In this document: positions 1-8,083 of the stretch, one piece after another
Layout of the letters: each line of letters starts with the position of its first letter
Numbering within the stretch: the stretch's first letter is position 1
Assembly: GCA_026126065.1 (NCBI GenBank)
Contig: JAHCJY010000001.1
Span: 824,001 to 888,000 of the forward strand
Direction of reading: 5' to 3'
Length of the DNA stretch: 64,000 nt
From: Bauldia sp.
GTDB lineage: Bacteria > Pseudomonadota > Alphaproteobacteria > Rhizobiales > Kaistiaceae
Translations under genes and position numbers: made by a program
Notes under the pieces: generated by a model
Databases searched by the model: none
What the model saw: only the letters and a program-made list of their open reading frames with translations
What the model was told of the DNA's origin: nothing

Positions 1-309
1 CGTCTGGTGGCGCGAGGCGGGGGGCGATTGCCACCGTGGCGGCTCGTCGTCCGCTATGCCCTGCTGTTCGGCGTACCGGCAGCGCTGTTCCTCTGGCCGC
101 AGCTTCTGCTGCCGCCCGAGACGACCGACGTGACGGCCGGGAAGGCGATCGTCTTTGGAGTGCAGTCTGCGCTGCTCGTTCTGCTCGGTCCCGTGATGAT
201 GCTGGTCCGGAAGGACGCACGGGGGCTGCACGATATCGTCAGCGGAAGCGACCACCGGCCGCTGGACGTCGGGAGATCACGGGCGCCTCCCGCTGCGGCG
301 CCGGGCTGA
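1..309 (+). CDS. RDD-family membrane protein, C-terminal part
   Basis: The reading frame is open from the first base of the window, so the gene starts outside it. Two hydrophobic stretches are visible (around bases 50-110 and 145-215). They are followed by the RDD-type ending in which a basic segment leads into GLHDIVSGS; in this family a similar GLHD motif follows the last membrane helix. RDD proteins are small inner-membrane proteins and most have no assigned role; some act in ion transport. The stop lies 3 bp from the stop of the convergent small gene. The family call rests on the C-terminal motif and hydrophobicity only. Confidence 0.6.
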   Translation, partial: RLVARGGGRLPPWRLVVRYALLFGVPAALFLWPQLLLPPETTDVTAGKAIVFGVQSALLVLLGPVMMLVRKDARGLHDIVSGSDHRPLDVGRSRAPPAAAPG

Positions 310-312
310 ACC

Positions 313-537
313 TCAGTCGTCCCAGTCGCCGAGGGAAGGCTGCCACACCGACGGACCGTTGAAGTGGCCGGCAGGCGGCGCGGCGAAGCGCATCGCGCTC
401 ACGAGCGCCCGCCGGGCAAGTTCGCCGGCCATTGCGTCGGCGAGCGGCTCGAAGCGGATCGGGCCGTTGGGGTCGGGGCGGCGGACGGTGCGCCAGCAGT
501 GGGTGGTGGCGCTCCAGATGATGATGTCGGTGGGCAT
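313..537 (-). CDS. Small hypothetical protein (paralogue of the next gene)
   Basis: A 74-residue protein of unknown function. A good Shine-Dalgarno sequence (GGAGG) lies about 7 bases ahead of the ATG. Its sequence resembles the upstream neighbour at 562-783: both have a central proline-rich RPxP segment, then RF(E)PLA..M..EL.RR, and both end in an acidic DW(D/Q)D tail. This suggests a tandem duplication. No signal peptide, membrane segment or known domain is visible. It is charged, with tryptophans near both ends. I can assign no function. Confidence 0.55.
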   Translation of the reverse strand: MPTDIIIWSATTHCWRTVRRPDPNGPIRFEPLADAMAGELARRALVSAMRFAAPPAGHFNGPSVWQPSLGDWDD

Positions 538-561
538 GGCGGGCCTCCGGACGGGTGGGTG

Positions 562-783
562 TCAGTCCTGCCAGTCCTTGATCGGGATGGGCCACTGGGC
601 AGGCTGCTCGAGCGGCAGTTCGACCTGCGGGGCATCGTTCCGCCGGTTGCGCTCGGACCTCCGCCGCAGCTCGTCGATCATCCACGGCGCCAGCGGTTGG
701 AACGAAAGGCGGGAAGGCTCGGTCGGGACGGGGCCGGGCCGCAGGGAAATAGCGGCCTGGAGCAGGATAAGGTCGTTCAGCAT
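562..783 (-). CDS. Small hypothetical protein (tandem paralogue)
   Basis: A 73-residue protein counted from the ATG at 783, which has GGAG 8 bases upstream; a start 24 bases earlier is also open. It shares the FQPLAPWM-DELRRR core and the terminal DWQD with the downstream gene at 313-537, so the two look like a diverged tandem pair read in the same direction. It is soluble, rich in arginine and proline, with no recognised domain. The 24-bp spacing to the next gene suggests cotranscription. Function unknown. Confidence 0.5.
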   Translation of the reverse strand: MLNDLILLQAAISLRPGPVPTEPSRLSFQPLAPWMIDELRRRSERNRRNDAPQVELPLEQPAQWPIPIKDWQD

Positions 784-884
784 GGCTGCGCTCCACAAGG
801 GTTGCATCGATGCTGCCGACGCTAGTCCCGCGGGGCTGAGGCAGCGGTGAATGCCGCCTTCAGCCGCCGTTCATCCTCATCCCC

Positions 885-1550
885 TCACTGCGCCCGGATC
901 CGCGCCAGCAGTTGCCGGTCCATCGCGGTCACAAGAAGCGTCTCGCCGACGCCGAGCGGATCGACGGGGATTCCGCCGAGATGCACCTCGAAATGGAGGT
1001 TGGGGCCCGTGGTCATGCCGGTCGAGCCGACTTCACCGACGACGAAGCCCTGAATCACCACGGCGCCTGGCTCGACGCCGGCCCCGATCCGGCTGAGATG
1101 GGCATAGACCGTCTCGACGCCGTCGGAATGCGTGATGCGAACCGTATTGCCGTAGCCGGAGTCCCAGCCCGCGAACGAAACCGTCCCGTCGGCTGCGGCG
1201 AACACGAAGGTGCCGCGAGGCGCCGCCCAGTCGACCCCGTCGTGCATCTCGTTGGTGCCGAGCAGCGGATGGCGCCGCACCCCGAATTCGGAGGTGAGTT
1301 GCCCGCCGAGAAGCGGCTGGACGATCAGCGCCTGCCGCTCGCCGAACGGGCCTATGCGCTGGAGCCAGCGCGGACGCTCGGCGGGTTCGTCCGGAGCGAC
1401 GTTCGCGGTCGCCGCGCCATCGGGAAGAGCTACTCGCGCGGCGTCGGCGTTGCCGGCGGCCGGAATGGTGTCATTCGCGCGGGCGGGCGCAAGGATGGCG
1501 TCGGCAACGACGAAGACGACAATGAGGGCTAGTGAGATTGTTCGATGCAA
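885..1550 (-). CDS. M23 (LytM-type) peptidoglycan endopeptidase-like protein
   Basis: A 221-residue exported protein. The N-terminus is a signal peptide with a hydrophobic core and an A-R-A cleavage region near residue 25. The C-terminal half is a LytM/M23 domain containing the His-x3-Asp zinc motif (MHDGVDW), the conserved YAHLS and the final LHFEV strand. The usual HLHFE motif reads NLHFE, so the first catalytic-site His of HxH is Asn while the zinc-binding His is kept. The protein may be a weak enzyme or a regulator of amidases, as with EnvC-like degenerate LytM factors. The TTG start is chosen because GGAGG lies 8 bases upstream. It probably acts in the periplasm on cell-wall cross-links. 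Confidence 0.85.
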   Translation of the reverse strand: MHRTISLALIVVFVVADAILAPARANDTIPAAGNADAARVALPDGAATANVAPDEPAERPRWLQRIGPFGERQALIVQPLLGGQLTSEFGVRRHPLLGTNEMHDGVDWAAPRGTFVFAAADGTVSFAGWDSGYGNTVRITHSDGVETVYAHLSRIGAGVEPGAVVIQGFVVGEVGSTGMTTGPNLHFEVHLGGIPVDPLGVGETLLVTAMDRQLLARIRAQ

Positions 1551-1663
1551 ACCGACGCCTCCCCTTGGCGTCGGAGCAGGTAATGCGTTTCAAACTTTCC
1601 AGGCAATCTAAAGACTTCTTTAACCTTACCTCCGTGCGAGGACTCCTCGGCTCAAGGAGTCGA

Positions 1664-1810
1664 TCACAGGGACTTCATAAGCGCCGCAACGCGGGCCGTT
1701 TGGCCATTCTTGATGGCGAGAATAAGGAGGCGGGCGCGCATTTCGTCAGTGAGATTGGCGTCCGCATCGGTCTCGTCATTCCGCTTCCAGAACTTCAGGT
1801 GCTTCAACAT
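1664..1810 (-). CDS. Very small cytosolic protein (48 residues)
   Basis: This open frame is shorter than usual gene-calling cut-offs, but it has a near-perfect Shine-Dalgarno sequence (AAGGAGG) 6 bases ahead of its ATG. The product starts with a basic aromatic segment (MLKHLKFWKR) and has an acidic middle. It ends in a likely amphipathic helix, with LTDEMRARLLILAIKNGQ followed by TARVAALMKSL. It lies between the M23 gene (same strand, downstream) and the CbbY-like gene (opposite strand). No family is recognised. The ribosome-binding site and helical C-terminus favour a real gene. Confidence 0.5.
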   Translation of the reverse strand: MLKHLKFWKRNDETDADANLTDEMRARLLILAIKNGQTARVAALMKSL

Positions 1811-1993
1811 GGTCGCCTCCTTGGGCATCCGGTTGACCAACTTGAGGCCGGTTCTACGCCCGTCCGGCTGAGACCACGCTGAACCCTCCGTTCTCTGACG
1901 TTCAGCTTTCGCACGCCGGTGCGGGCGGGCTTTTCAAGCAGGTGCAGCGCCGGTAGACCGGGCGGCCCAGACCGCCCGAGGAGCATCAGCCGC

Positions 1994-2743
1994 GTGATCT
2001 ATCCCGCCCTTCTGTTCGACATCGACGGGACTTTCTCCGAGACCGAAGAGACCCATCGCGAGGCCTTCAACGAGACCTTCAAGGCGTTCGGCCTGCCATG
2101 GTCGTGGGACCGGCCGATGTACAAGAAGCTCCTCGAGGTGACCGGCGGGAAGGAGCGCATCCGGCACTTCATCGACGGCTGGAAGCCCGAGGGCGGCGAG
2201 CGGGCGATCCCGGACATCCCGGCGATGCATGCCGACAAGACGAAGCGCTATACCGCGCTCGTCGACGCCGGCGCGGCCAAGCCGCGGCCGGGCGTACTGC
2301 GCCTCATCCGCGAGGCGAAGGAGGCCGGCATGCCGGTCGCCATCGCGACCACCACGAGTTTTCCCAACGTCGAGTCGCTCATCGTCGCCACGATGGGACC
2401 GGACGGGATGAAGATGTTCGACGCGGTCGCTGCCGGCGACGTCGTGCAGAAGAAGAAGCCCGCGCCGGACATCTATCTCCTCGCGCTCGAGCAGCTCGGC
2501 ATCGGCCCGGAGAACGCGATCGCGTTCGAGGATTCCCTCAACGGCCTCCGCTCGGCCGGCGCCGCCGGCATCCGTTCGATCATGACGCCGAGCGTCTACA
2601 CCGACGACCAGGATTTTGCCGGCGCGTTCGCGGTCATGAGCGATCTCGGGGAGCCGGGCCGCGCCTACACGCACATCTCGGGGTGGGGGGCTGACGAGGC
2701 CATGGTGACGGCGGAAGCCGTGCGGCGGTGGGCGGCGGGGTAG
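1994..2743 (+). CDS. HAD-superfamily phosphatase, CbbY-like
   Basis: A 249-residue HAD subfamily IA hydrolase. Motif I is DIDGT near the N-terminus (nucleophile and acid/base Asp), the motif III lysine lies in KKKKPAPDIY, and motif IV is AFEDS. The cap region carries HREAFNETF, W-WDRP and VTGGKERI, which closely match CbbY xylulose-1,5-bisphosphate phosphatases and their relatives. CbbY removes an inhibitor of Rubisco, but no Calvin-cycle genes are nearby, so the substrate here is uncertain. The GTG at 1994 is preferred over the longer open frame because GAGGAG precedes it by about 10 bases and family homology begins here. Confidence 0.82.
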   Translation: MIYPALLFDIDGTFSETEETHREAFNETFKAFGLPWSWDRPMYKKLLEVTGGKERIRHFIDGWKPEGGERAIPDIPAMHADKTKRYTALVDAGAAKPRPGVLRLIREAKEAGMPVAIATTTSFPNVESLIVATMGPDGMKMFDAVAAGDVVQKKKPAPDIYLLALEQLGIGPENAIAFEDSLNGLRSAGAAGIRSIMTPSVYTDDQDFAGAFAVMSDLGEPGRAYTHISGWGADEAMVTAEAVRRWAAG

Positions 2744-2815
2744 GCAGGAAACACCTGCTGTGATGGCTAAACCTCGTTGGCCACCCCCCGCTTGCTAGAT
2801 CCTGCTATTGCTACA

Positions 2816-2931
2816 CCTCCCCCCCTTGTGGGGGAGGCCGGGAGGGGGATTTGCCGCCTGGCAATCGCGCACGGCCGCACGGGCGGCGCTACCGAAAGTC
2901 CCCACCCCAGCCCTCCCCACAAGGGGGAGGG
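2816..2931. repeat. GC-rich intergenic palindromic element
   Basis: Two C- and G-run arms face each other around a central spacer of about 50 bp. The left arm (2816-2849) contains CCCCCTTGTGGGGGAGG and the right arm (2900-2931) CCCTCCCCACAAGGGGGAGG, each partly self-complementary and complementary to the other. Elements of this look are dispersed in intergenic regions of many Rhizobiales genomes. It fills most of the 291-bp gap between the CbbY-like gene and ybgC and could form a strong RNA hairpin downstream of the phosphatase gene. No copy elsewhere in the window is obvious. Confidence 0.7.
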
Positions 2932-3034
2932 TGAAGAAACAAGGAAGTCGTAGCGCTTACATTCTCCCGGCCTTGACCGCGCGGGCGCCGAGCCGGATCG
3001 TTCATCGAGACGTGACAGCCGTGGGGGTGGGCAA

Positions 3035-3487
3035 TTGACCAGCAGTTCCGGGGCGGACCTCGCCGGCGCTCTCACCGCCGAAGGCCACACTCTCCGCATC
3101 CGGGTCTACTTCGAGGACACCGACTTTTCCGGGTCGGTCTACCATGCGAGCTATCTTCGCTTCCTCGAGCGCGGCCGCTCGGACTTCCTCCGTCTCCTCG
3201 GCGTCCATCACACCGCGCTTGCCGCCGACGGCCTTGTCTTCGCTGTACGGCGGATGACGATCGAGTTCGACCGGCCAGCGCGGATCGACGATGTCGTCGA
3301 GGTGCGGACGTCGGTCGAGGAACTGGGCGGCGCGAGCGTTACCCTCCGGCAGGGCATCGCCCGCGGAGCGGACATGCTCATCCGCGCGACGGTGACGGTG
3401 GCGCTCCTGTCGCTCGATGGACGTGTGAAACGCTTCCCTGCGGCGATCCGTCAGGTGCTTGCGGCCAACGCACAACCGGTGCGGTAA
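3035..3487 (+). CDS. ybgC: Tol-Pal-associated acyl-CoA thioesterase YbgC
   Basis: A 150-residue hotdog-fold thioesterase and first gene of the Tol-Pal group. The N-terminal RVYFEDTDFSGSVYHASYLR block contains the family's catalytic Asp (EDTD) and the YHxxYLRFLERGR helix. YbgC hydrolyses acyl-CoA or acyl-ACP thioesters and is linked to phospholipid metabolism at the inner membrane. The start used is TTG at 3035; no better start lies before the family homology. The downstream gap to tolQ is 162 bp. Length and position agree with the family. Confidence 0.9.
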   Translation: MTSSSGADLAGALTAEGHTLRIRVYFEDTDFSGSVYHASYLRFLERGRSDFLRLLGVHHTALAADGLVFAVRRMTIEFDRPARIDDVVEVRTSVEELGGASVTLRQGIARGADMLIRATVTVALLSLDGRVKRFPAAIRQVLAANAQPVR

Positions 3488-3649
3488 CGCTTCATTAAGC
3501 ATGAACACCTGACGAATGCAGTGTGCGGCACTGCGCGCACAGCCCTTCTTTGGCCCTATTTGGCGGCGACCCAGCGATGACGGCAAGCGGCCCCGCCCTT
3601 CCCGATGCCCCCGAAATCCAGGACGAGAACATGCAGCCGAGGTTGATCC

Positions 3650-4333
3650 ATGCCTGAGGCAGCGACCGACGTTTCGCTGCTTGGCCTGTTCGGCCAGGCC
3701 CACATCGTCGTCAAGATCGTCATCCTGGGTCTCGTTGCGGCGTCCGTCTGGTGCTGGGCCATCATCGTGGACAAGACGCTGCTCTACCGCCGTACCAACG
3801 CGGCGATGGACCGGTTCGAGAAGGTGTTCTGGTCCGGCCAGTCGCTCGAGGATCTCTTCCGTTCGCTCCAGGGCCGCACGACGACGACCATGGCGGCGGT
3901 GTTCGTGGCCGCCATGCGCGAATGGAAGCGGAGCTTCGAGGCCGGGGCGAAGTCGCCCATCGGTCTTCAGATCCGCATCGACAAGGTCATCGACGTCACC
4001 ATCAGCCGCGAGGAGGAGCGGCTCGAGCGGCGGCTCCTGTTCCTCGCGACGACCGGCTCGGCAGGCCCGTTCGTGGGCCTGTTCGGAACGGTGTGGGGCA
4101 TCATGACGTCGTTCCAGGCGATCGCCGCAACGTCCAACACGTCGCTGGCAGTCGTGGCGCCGGGCATTGCGGAAGCCTTGCTCGCGACAGCGCTCGGCCT
4201 TCTTGCCGCCATACCCGCGGTCGTTGCCTTCAACAAATTGTCCAATTCGGCTGGGAAGATAACCCACCGCCTGGAAGGGTTCTCCGACGAGTTCTCGGCG
4301 ATCCTCTCACGCCAGATCGACGAGCGGAGCTGA
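3650..4333 (+). CDS. tolQ: Tol-Pal motor protein TolQ
   Basis: A 227-residue inner-membrane protein of the TolQ/ExbB/MotA family. There is one transmembrane segment near residues 20-42, a long cytoplasmic loop, then two further helices containing GLFGTVWGIMTSF and VAPGIAEALLATALGLLAAIPA, the conserved pore-lining helices. With TolR it forms the proton-driven motor that energises TolA and supports outer-membrane constriction at division. tolR begins 4 bp after the stop. Standard length and all expected motifs. Confidence 0.96.
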   Translation: MPEAATDVSLLGLFGQAHIVVKIVILGLVAASVWCWAIIVDKTLLYRRTNAAMDRFEKVFWSGQSLEDLFRSLQGRTTTTMAAVFVAAMREWKRSFEAGAKSPIGLQIRIDKVIDVTISREEERLERRLLFLATTGSAGPFVGLFGTVWGIMTSFQAIAATSNTSLAVVAPGIAEALLATALGLLAAIPAVVAFNKLSNSAGKITHRLEGFSDEFSAILSRQIDERS

Positions 4334-4337
4334 CGGC

Positions 4338-4820
4338 TTGGCCGCATCCCTTCAAACGCGCAGCACGGGCCGCCGGGGCAGGGGCCGCCGGGGCCGCCAC
4401 AAGCCGATGAGCGAGATCAACGTCACGCCGTTCGTCGACGTGATGCTGGTGCTGCTCATCGTGTTCATGATCTCGGCCCCGCTGCTCGCGTCCGGCGTTC
4501 CGGTGGACCTGCCGGAGACGGCGGCGGGTGGGCTCACGCCCGGCACCGTCCCCGTCACGGTCAGCGTCACCAATGATGGCCGCATCTTCGTGGGCGATGA
4601 GGAGACCACGATCGACCGCATCGTCGCCGTCCTGTCGGAGGCGACCGGCAACGATCTCACGCAGCGCATCTTCGTGCGCGGCGACCAGGCGTCGAGCTAC
4701 GGCGCGGTCATGCGCGTGATGGGCACGATCAACGCTGCCGGCTTCACGCGGATCGGCCTCGTCACCGTGCAGGACGACGGCACGACAATCACCACCGAAG
4801 GAGCAGCCCCCGCTCCATGA
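4338..4820 (+). CDS. tolR: Tol-Pal motor protein TolR
   Basis: A 160-residue ExbD/TolR protein. A basic N-terminal tail (about 25 residues, RRGRGRRGRH) precedes MSEINVTPFVDVMLVLLIVFMI, in which the Asp of the membrane helix is the conserved proton-carrying residue. A periplasmic domain follows. The TTG start at 4338 has GGAG 8 bases upstream; an internal ATG at 4407 is an alternative that would remove the basic tail. The stop overlaps the tolA start by 4 bp, indicating translational coupling. Confidence 0.94.
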   Translation: MAASLQTRSTGRRGRGRRGRHKPMSEINVTPFVDVMLVLLIVFMISAPLLASGVPVDLPETAAGGLTPGTVPVTVSVTNDGRIFVGDEETTIDRIVAVLSEATGNDLTQRIFVRGDQASSYGAVMRVMGTINAAGFTRIGLVTVQDDGTTITTEGAAPAP

Positions 4821-5991
4821 GGAACGCGTTCACCGTCTCGATCGTCGGCCATGTCGCGGTATTGCTCGCGGCGGTCGTCGTGCTGCCGTCGGCGGATTCC
4901 ACCTCGAAGTTCGAGGTGGACACGCTGCCGGTGGAACTGGTGACGCTGGCCGATTTCACCGACCTGATGCGCGGAGTCGAAACCGGCGCGCCGGAGATTC
5001 CGCCCGCCCCGGCGCCCGCTCCCGTGCCGCGCCCCGAGCCCGCCCCGACGCCGGAGCCGACGCCAGCACCGGAGCCGACGCCCGCGCCGACGCCGGCACC
5101 GGAGCCGACGCCCGCGCCGACGCGGCAGCCCGAGCCTACGCCGACGCCCGCGCCGGCCCCGAGCCCGCGCTGGCCCCCGAGCCCACGCGGCGCCCAGCCA
5201 CGCCGGCGCCCGAGCCCGTGCCTGCCGCGGCGCCCGAACCGGCTCCGGCACCCGCTCCTGTCGCCGTCGCGGCGGCCGAACCGGCTCCGGCCCCGGCACC
5301 CGCCCCGGAGCCGGCCCAGCCGCTCATGCAGCCGACCGTGGGAGCGGTGCCCCGCGCGCGACCGGCGCGGACAGAGCCGACGCCACCGACGCCCGAGCCG
5401 ACCCCGCCGACCCAGCCGACGCAAACAGCCGCCGCAACGCCGACCCCGACCCCGACCCCGGCCCCGGCGGCTCCGACTCCCGCGCCCACGCCCGCGGCGG
5501 CGGTGCCGCCGCCGGCGGCCAATCCGACGCCGGCACCGCCGCTGCCAGTCGTCGAGGCGCCGCCCATCCAGCCCGACCTCGATCGGATCGCGGCCCTTCT
5601 TGACACGGCAGCGGCCGATGCGGCGCCTGCCACACCAACGCCCCTGGGCGCCGCAACGGGAACGCAGACCGCGACAATGACCCAGAGCCAGCGGGCCGCG
5701 CTGGTTGGCATGATCCGCGATGCCGTCGGGCGCTGCTGGAACCCGCCGCAGTCGCCGAACCCCGCTGACGTGCGCGTTGTTCTTCAGTTCAGGCTCAACC
5801 GCGACGGAACGGTCCAGAACCTTCCGACGGTCGTCGAGCGACCGAATAGCCCCTACGCAGCTGCCGCCGCCGACAGTGCACAACGCGCCGTCTATGTGTG
5901 CGCCCCCTATCAGCTTCCCGCCGAGCTCTACGACGGACCGGATGGCTGGCAGGAAATGCGCGTCACCTTCGATCCCCGAGAGATGTTCTAG
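4817..5991 (+). CDS. tolA: TolA, interrupted by an apparent one-base frameshift
   Basis: TolA links the TolQR motor to Pal and TolB across the periplasm. The N-terminal part (membrane anchor [18 protein letters not shown], then a Pro/Glu/Ala-rich stalk) reads in one frame. The rest of the stalk and the C-terminal domain, with [15 protein letters not shown] and the ending VTFDPREMF, read in another. The switch falls near 5155-5161 in a run of four Cs; one additional base there would restore one frame of about 391 residues. Without correction the first frame continues as an Arg-rich artefact to 5680. The flanking operon is intact and Tol genes are functionally important, so a sequencing or assembly error in a GC-rich repeat is the simplest reading. 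A real mutation or recoding is possible. Confidence 0.85.
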
Positions 5992-5993
5992 CC

Positions 5994-7385
5994 ATGACCG
6001 CAGCCCTCGCCGCCACGGCCACCGCGACTGGCATCGCCCGCCCGGGCTTCAGCCGCACGGTCCGGCGCCTCGCTCCCATAGGTGCCCTCGTCGCCGCCTT
6101 CTTCAGCGCGACGCCCGCCCTTGCGGTGCTCGAGGTCGACATCACGCGCGGCAATATCGCACCGCTGCCGATCGCGATCACCAATCTGGTCGGCACGGGC
6201 ATTGACGCTCAGCTCGGCGCGGACATCAGCGCGGTCATCACAGCCGATCTCCGCCGGTCCGGCATCTTCGCCCCGACGGACGCGGCGACCTTCATCCAGC
6301 GCGACATCAACCCGGACGAAGCCCCGCGCTTCGGCGACTGGCGGATCATCAACAGCCAGGCGCTGGTCACCGGCCGCGTCGTGTCGCAGCCGGACGGCCG
6401 CCTCCGCGTCGAGTTCAGGCTGTGGGACGTCTTTGCGGGCCAGCAGCTCGACGGGCAGCAGCTCTACACCACGCCGCAGAACTGGCGGCGGATCGCCCAT
6501 ATCATCGCGGACGCCATCTATGAGCGCCTGACGGGCGAGCCGGGCTATTTCGACAGCCGCATCGTTTTCGTCGACGAGACGGGGCCACGCGAGGCGCGCA
6601 TCAGGCGCCTTGCGATCATGGACCAGGACGGCGCCAACCTCACCTACCTCACCCCGGGCGGGAACCCGAACGACATCGTATTGACGCCCCGCTTCAGCCC
6701 GAACAGCCAGGAGCTGACCTACATGGTCTACCGCTCCAACCGGGCGCCGCAGGTGGTGCTGCGCAACATCCAGACCGGGCAGGAACAGCTGTTGCCGGGC
6801 CAGTTCACCGGGATGACGTTCGCCCCACGCTTCTCGCCCGACGGCGGCCGGGTCGTGCTGTCGATGCAGAGCGGTGCCGACACCAGCATCTTCGTCCTCG
6901 ACCTCCGCACCGGAGGACAGACCCGCCTGACGAACGTTCCAGCAATCGACACGAGCCCAAGCTATTCGCCCGATGGCCGGCAGATCGTGTTCACCTCCGA
7001 CCGCGGCGGCTCGCCCCAGCTCTACGTCATGGGCGCCGACGGTTCGAACCAGACGCGGATCAGCTATGCCGGCGGTACCTATTCGACGCCCGTCTGGTCG
7101 CCCCGCGGCGACCTCATTGCCTTCACCCGGCAGATGGGCGGCGAATTCCAGATCGGCGTGATGCGGCCCGACGGGTCCGGCGAGCGGATCCTGTCGACCA
7201 GCACCAGCGTGCAGGAGGGCCCGACCTGGGCGCCGAACGGCCGCGTGATCGTCTTCAGCCGGACCGATGGCGGCCCGAATGGCGGCCCGCGGCTGTGGTC
7301 GATCGACCTCACCGGCTACAACGAGATCATGCTGCCGACGCCGAACTTTGCCTCGGACCCGGCCTGGTCGCCCTTGCTCAACTAG
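5994..7385 (+). CDS. tolB: Tol-Pal translocation protein TolB
   Basis: A 463-residue periplasmic protein with a long signal peptide (hydrophobic core near residues 22-42, cleavage after ALA). It has the TolB N-terminal domain ([14 protein letters not shown]) and a six-bladed beta-propeller of repeats such as [31 protein letters not shown] and [14 protein letters not shown]. TolB binds Pal and the TolA system. ATG 5994 lies 2 bp after the tolA stop. Length, repeats and C-terminus fit the family. Confidence 0.96.
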   Translation: MTAALAATATATGIARPGFSRTVRRLAPIGALVAAFFSATPALAVLEVDITRGNIAPLPIAITNLVGTGIDAQLGADISAVITADLRRSGIFAPTDAATFIQRDINPDEAPRFGDWRIINSQALVTGRVVSQPDGRLRVEFRLWDVFAGQQLDGQQLYTTPQNWRRIAHIIADAIYERLTGEPGYFDSRIVFVDETGPREARIRRLAIMDQDGANLTYLTPGGNPNDIVLTPRFSPNSQELTYMVYRSNRAPQVVLRNIQTGQEQLLPGQFTGMTFAPRFSPDGGRVVLSMQSGADTSIFVLDLRTGGQTRLTNVPAIDTSPSYSPDGRQIVFTSDRGGSPQLYVMGADGSNQTRISYAGGTYSTPVWSPRGDLIAFTRQMGGEFQIGVMRPDGSGERILSTSTSVQEGPTWAPNGRVIVFSRTDGGPNGGPRLWSIDLTGYNEIMLPTPNFASDPAWSPLLN

Positions 7386-7570
7386 GCGGCCGCGGCTAGC
7401 TTTCCCACGGGGGGCTGGCCGCGCCACGAGCTGCCGATGCGCCGTACCGCTTCGTCCTCCACGCCCGCCCTGTGCGGGCTCCCTTCAAATTGATTCAGTC
7501 CAGCAACCGCTGATTAACCATCGAGCGGCAGGAATGGGCATGGCCCGCTCGGGTTCAGGAGACATGAACG

Positions 7571-8083
7571 ATGATGCATTCCTTGCGAACCCTGCGCGCC
7601 GCCCGGCTGGCGCTTCCTCTGCTTGCGGCGCTTGCCGTCGCCGGTTGCGCGCGTGACGATGCGGACGTCGCCGGAGGGACGCTCTCCGGCGGGCTCGCCG
7701 GAGGCGCCGGCACGCCGGGGAGCCTTCAGGAATTCCAGGTCACGGTCGGCGATCGCGTGTTCTTCGACACGGATTCGACCGCGCTTACGCCGACCTCGAT
7801 GCAGACGCTCGACCGCCAGGCGCAGTGGCTGCTCCTCTACCCGCGCTACACGATCACCATCGAGGGCCACGCCGACGAGCGCGGCACACGCGAATACAAC
7901 ATCGCCCTCGGCGCCCGCAGAGCCGCAGCGGTGCAGTCCTACCTGATCAGCCGGGGCGTTGCCGCGAACCGTATCCAGACGATTTCCTACGGCAAGGAAC
8001 GCCCCGTCGCGGTCTGCGACGACATCTCCTGCTGGTCGCAGAACCGCCGCGCGGTCACGGTGGTCAACAGCGCGGGAGTCTAG
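7571..8083 (+). CDS. pal: Peptidoglycan-associated lipoprotein Pal
   Basis: A 170-residue outer-membrane lipoprotein. The signal peptide ends in the lipobox LAVAGC (lipidated Cys near residue 26). The C-terminal OmpA-like domain shows VFFDTDSTALTP, the peptidoglycan-binding IEGHADERGTREYNIALGARRA and the NRRAV ending. It anchors the outer membrane to peptidoglycan and partners TolB. An ATG three bases downstream is equally possible. The stop overlaps the stop of the convergent epmB gene. In many relatives cpoB follows directly; here it is 49 kb away. Confidence 0.95.
   Translation: MMHSLRTLRAARLALPLLAALAVAGCARDDADVAGGTLSGGLAGGAGTPGSLQEFQVTVGDRVFFDTDSTALTPTSMQTLDRQAQWLLLYPRYTITIEGHADERGTREYNIALGARRAAAVQSYLISRGVAANRIQTISYGKERPVAVCDDISCWSQNRRAVTVVNSAGV

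Noticed and set aside
1994..2743. Evidence for a Calvin-cycle cluster from the CbbY-like gene
   Set aside because: No other Calvin-cycle gene is present in the window.
5000..5570. Short tandem repeats in the tolA stalk as a CRISPR or VNTR array
   Set aside because: These are low-complexity Pro/Ala/Thr/Glu codons of the protein stalk, with no constant repeat-spacer pattern. No CRISPR array was seen in the window.
5988..7427. A 479-codon frame antisense to tolB
   Set aside because: No domain, and tolB is fully supported on the plus strand.
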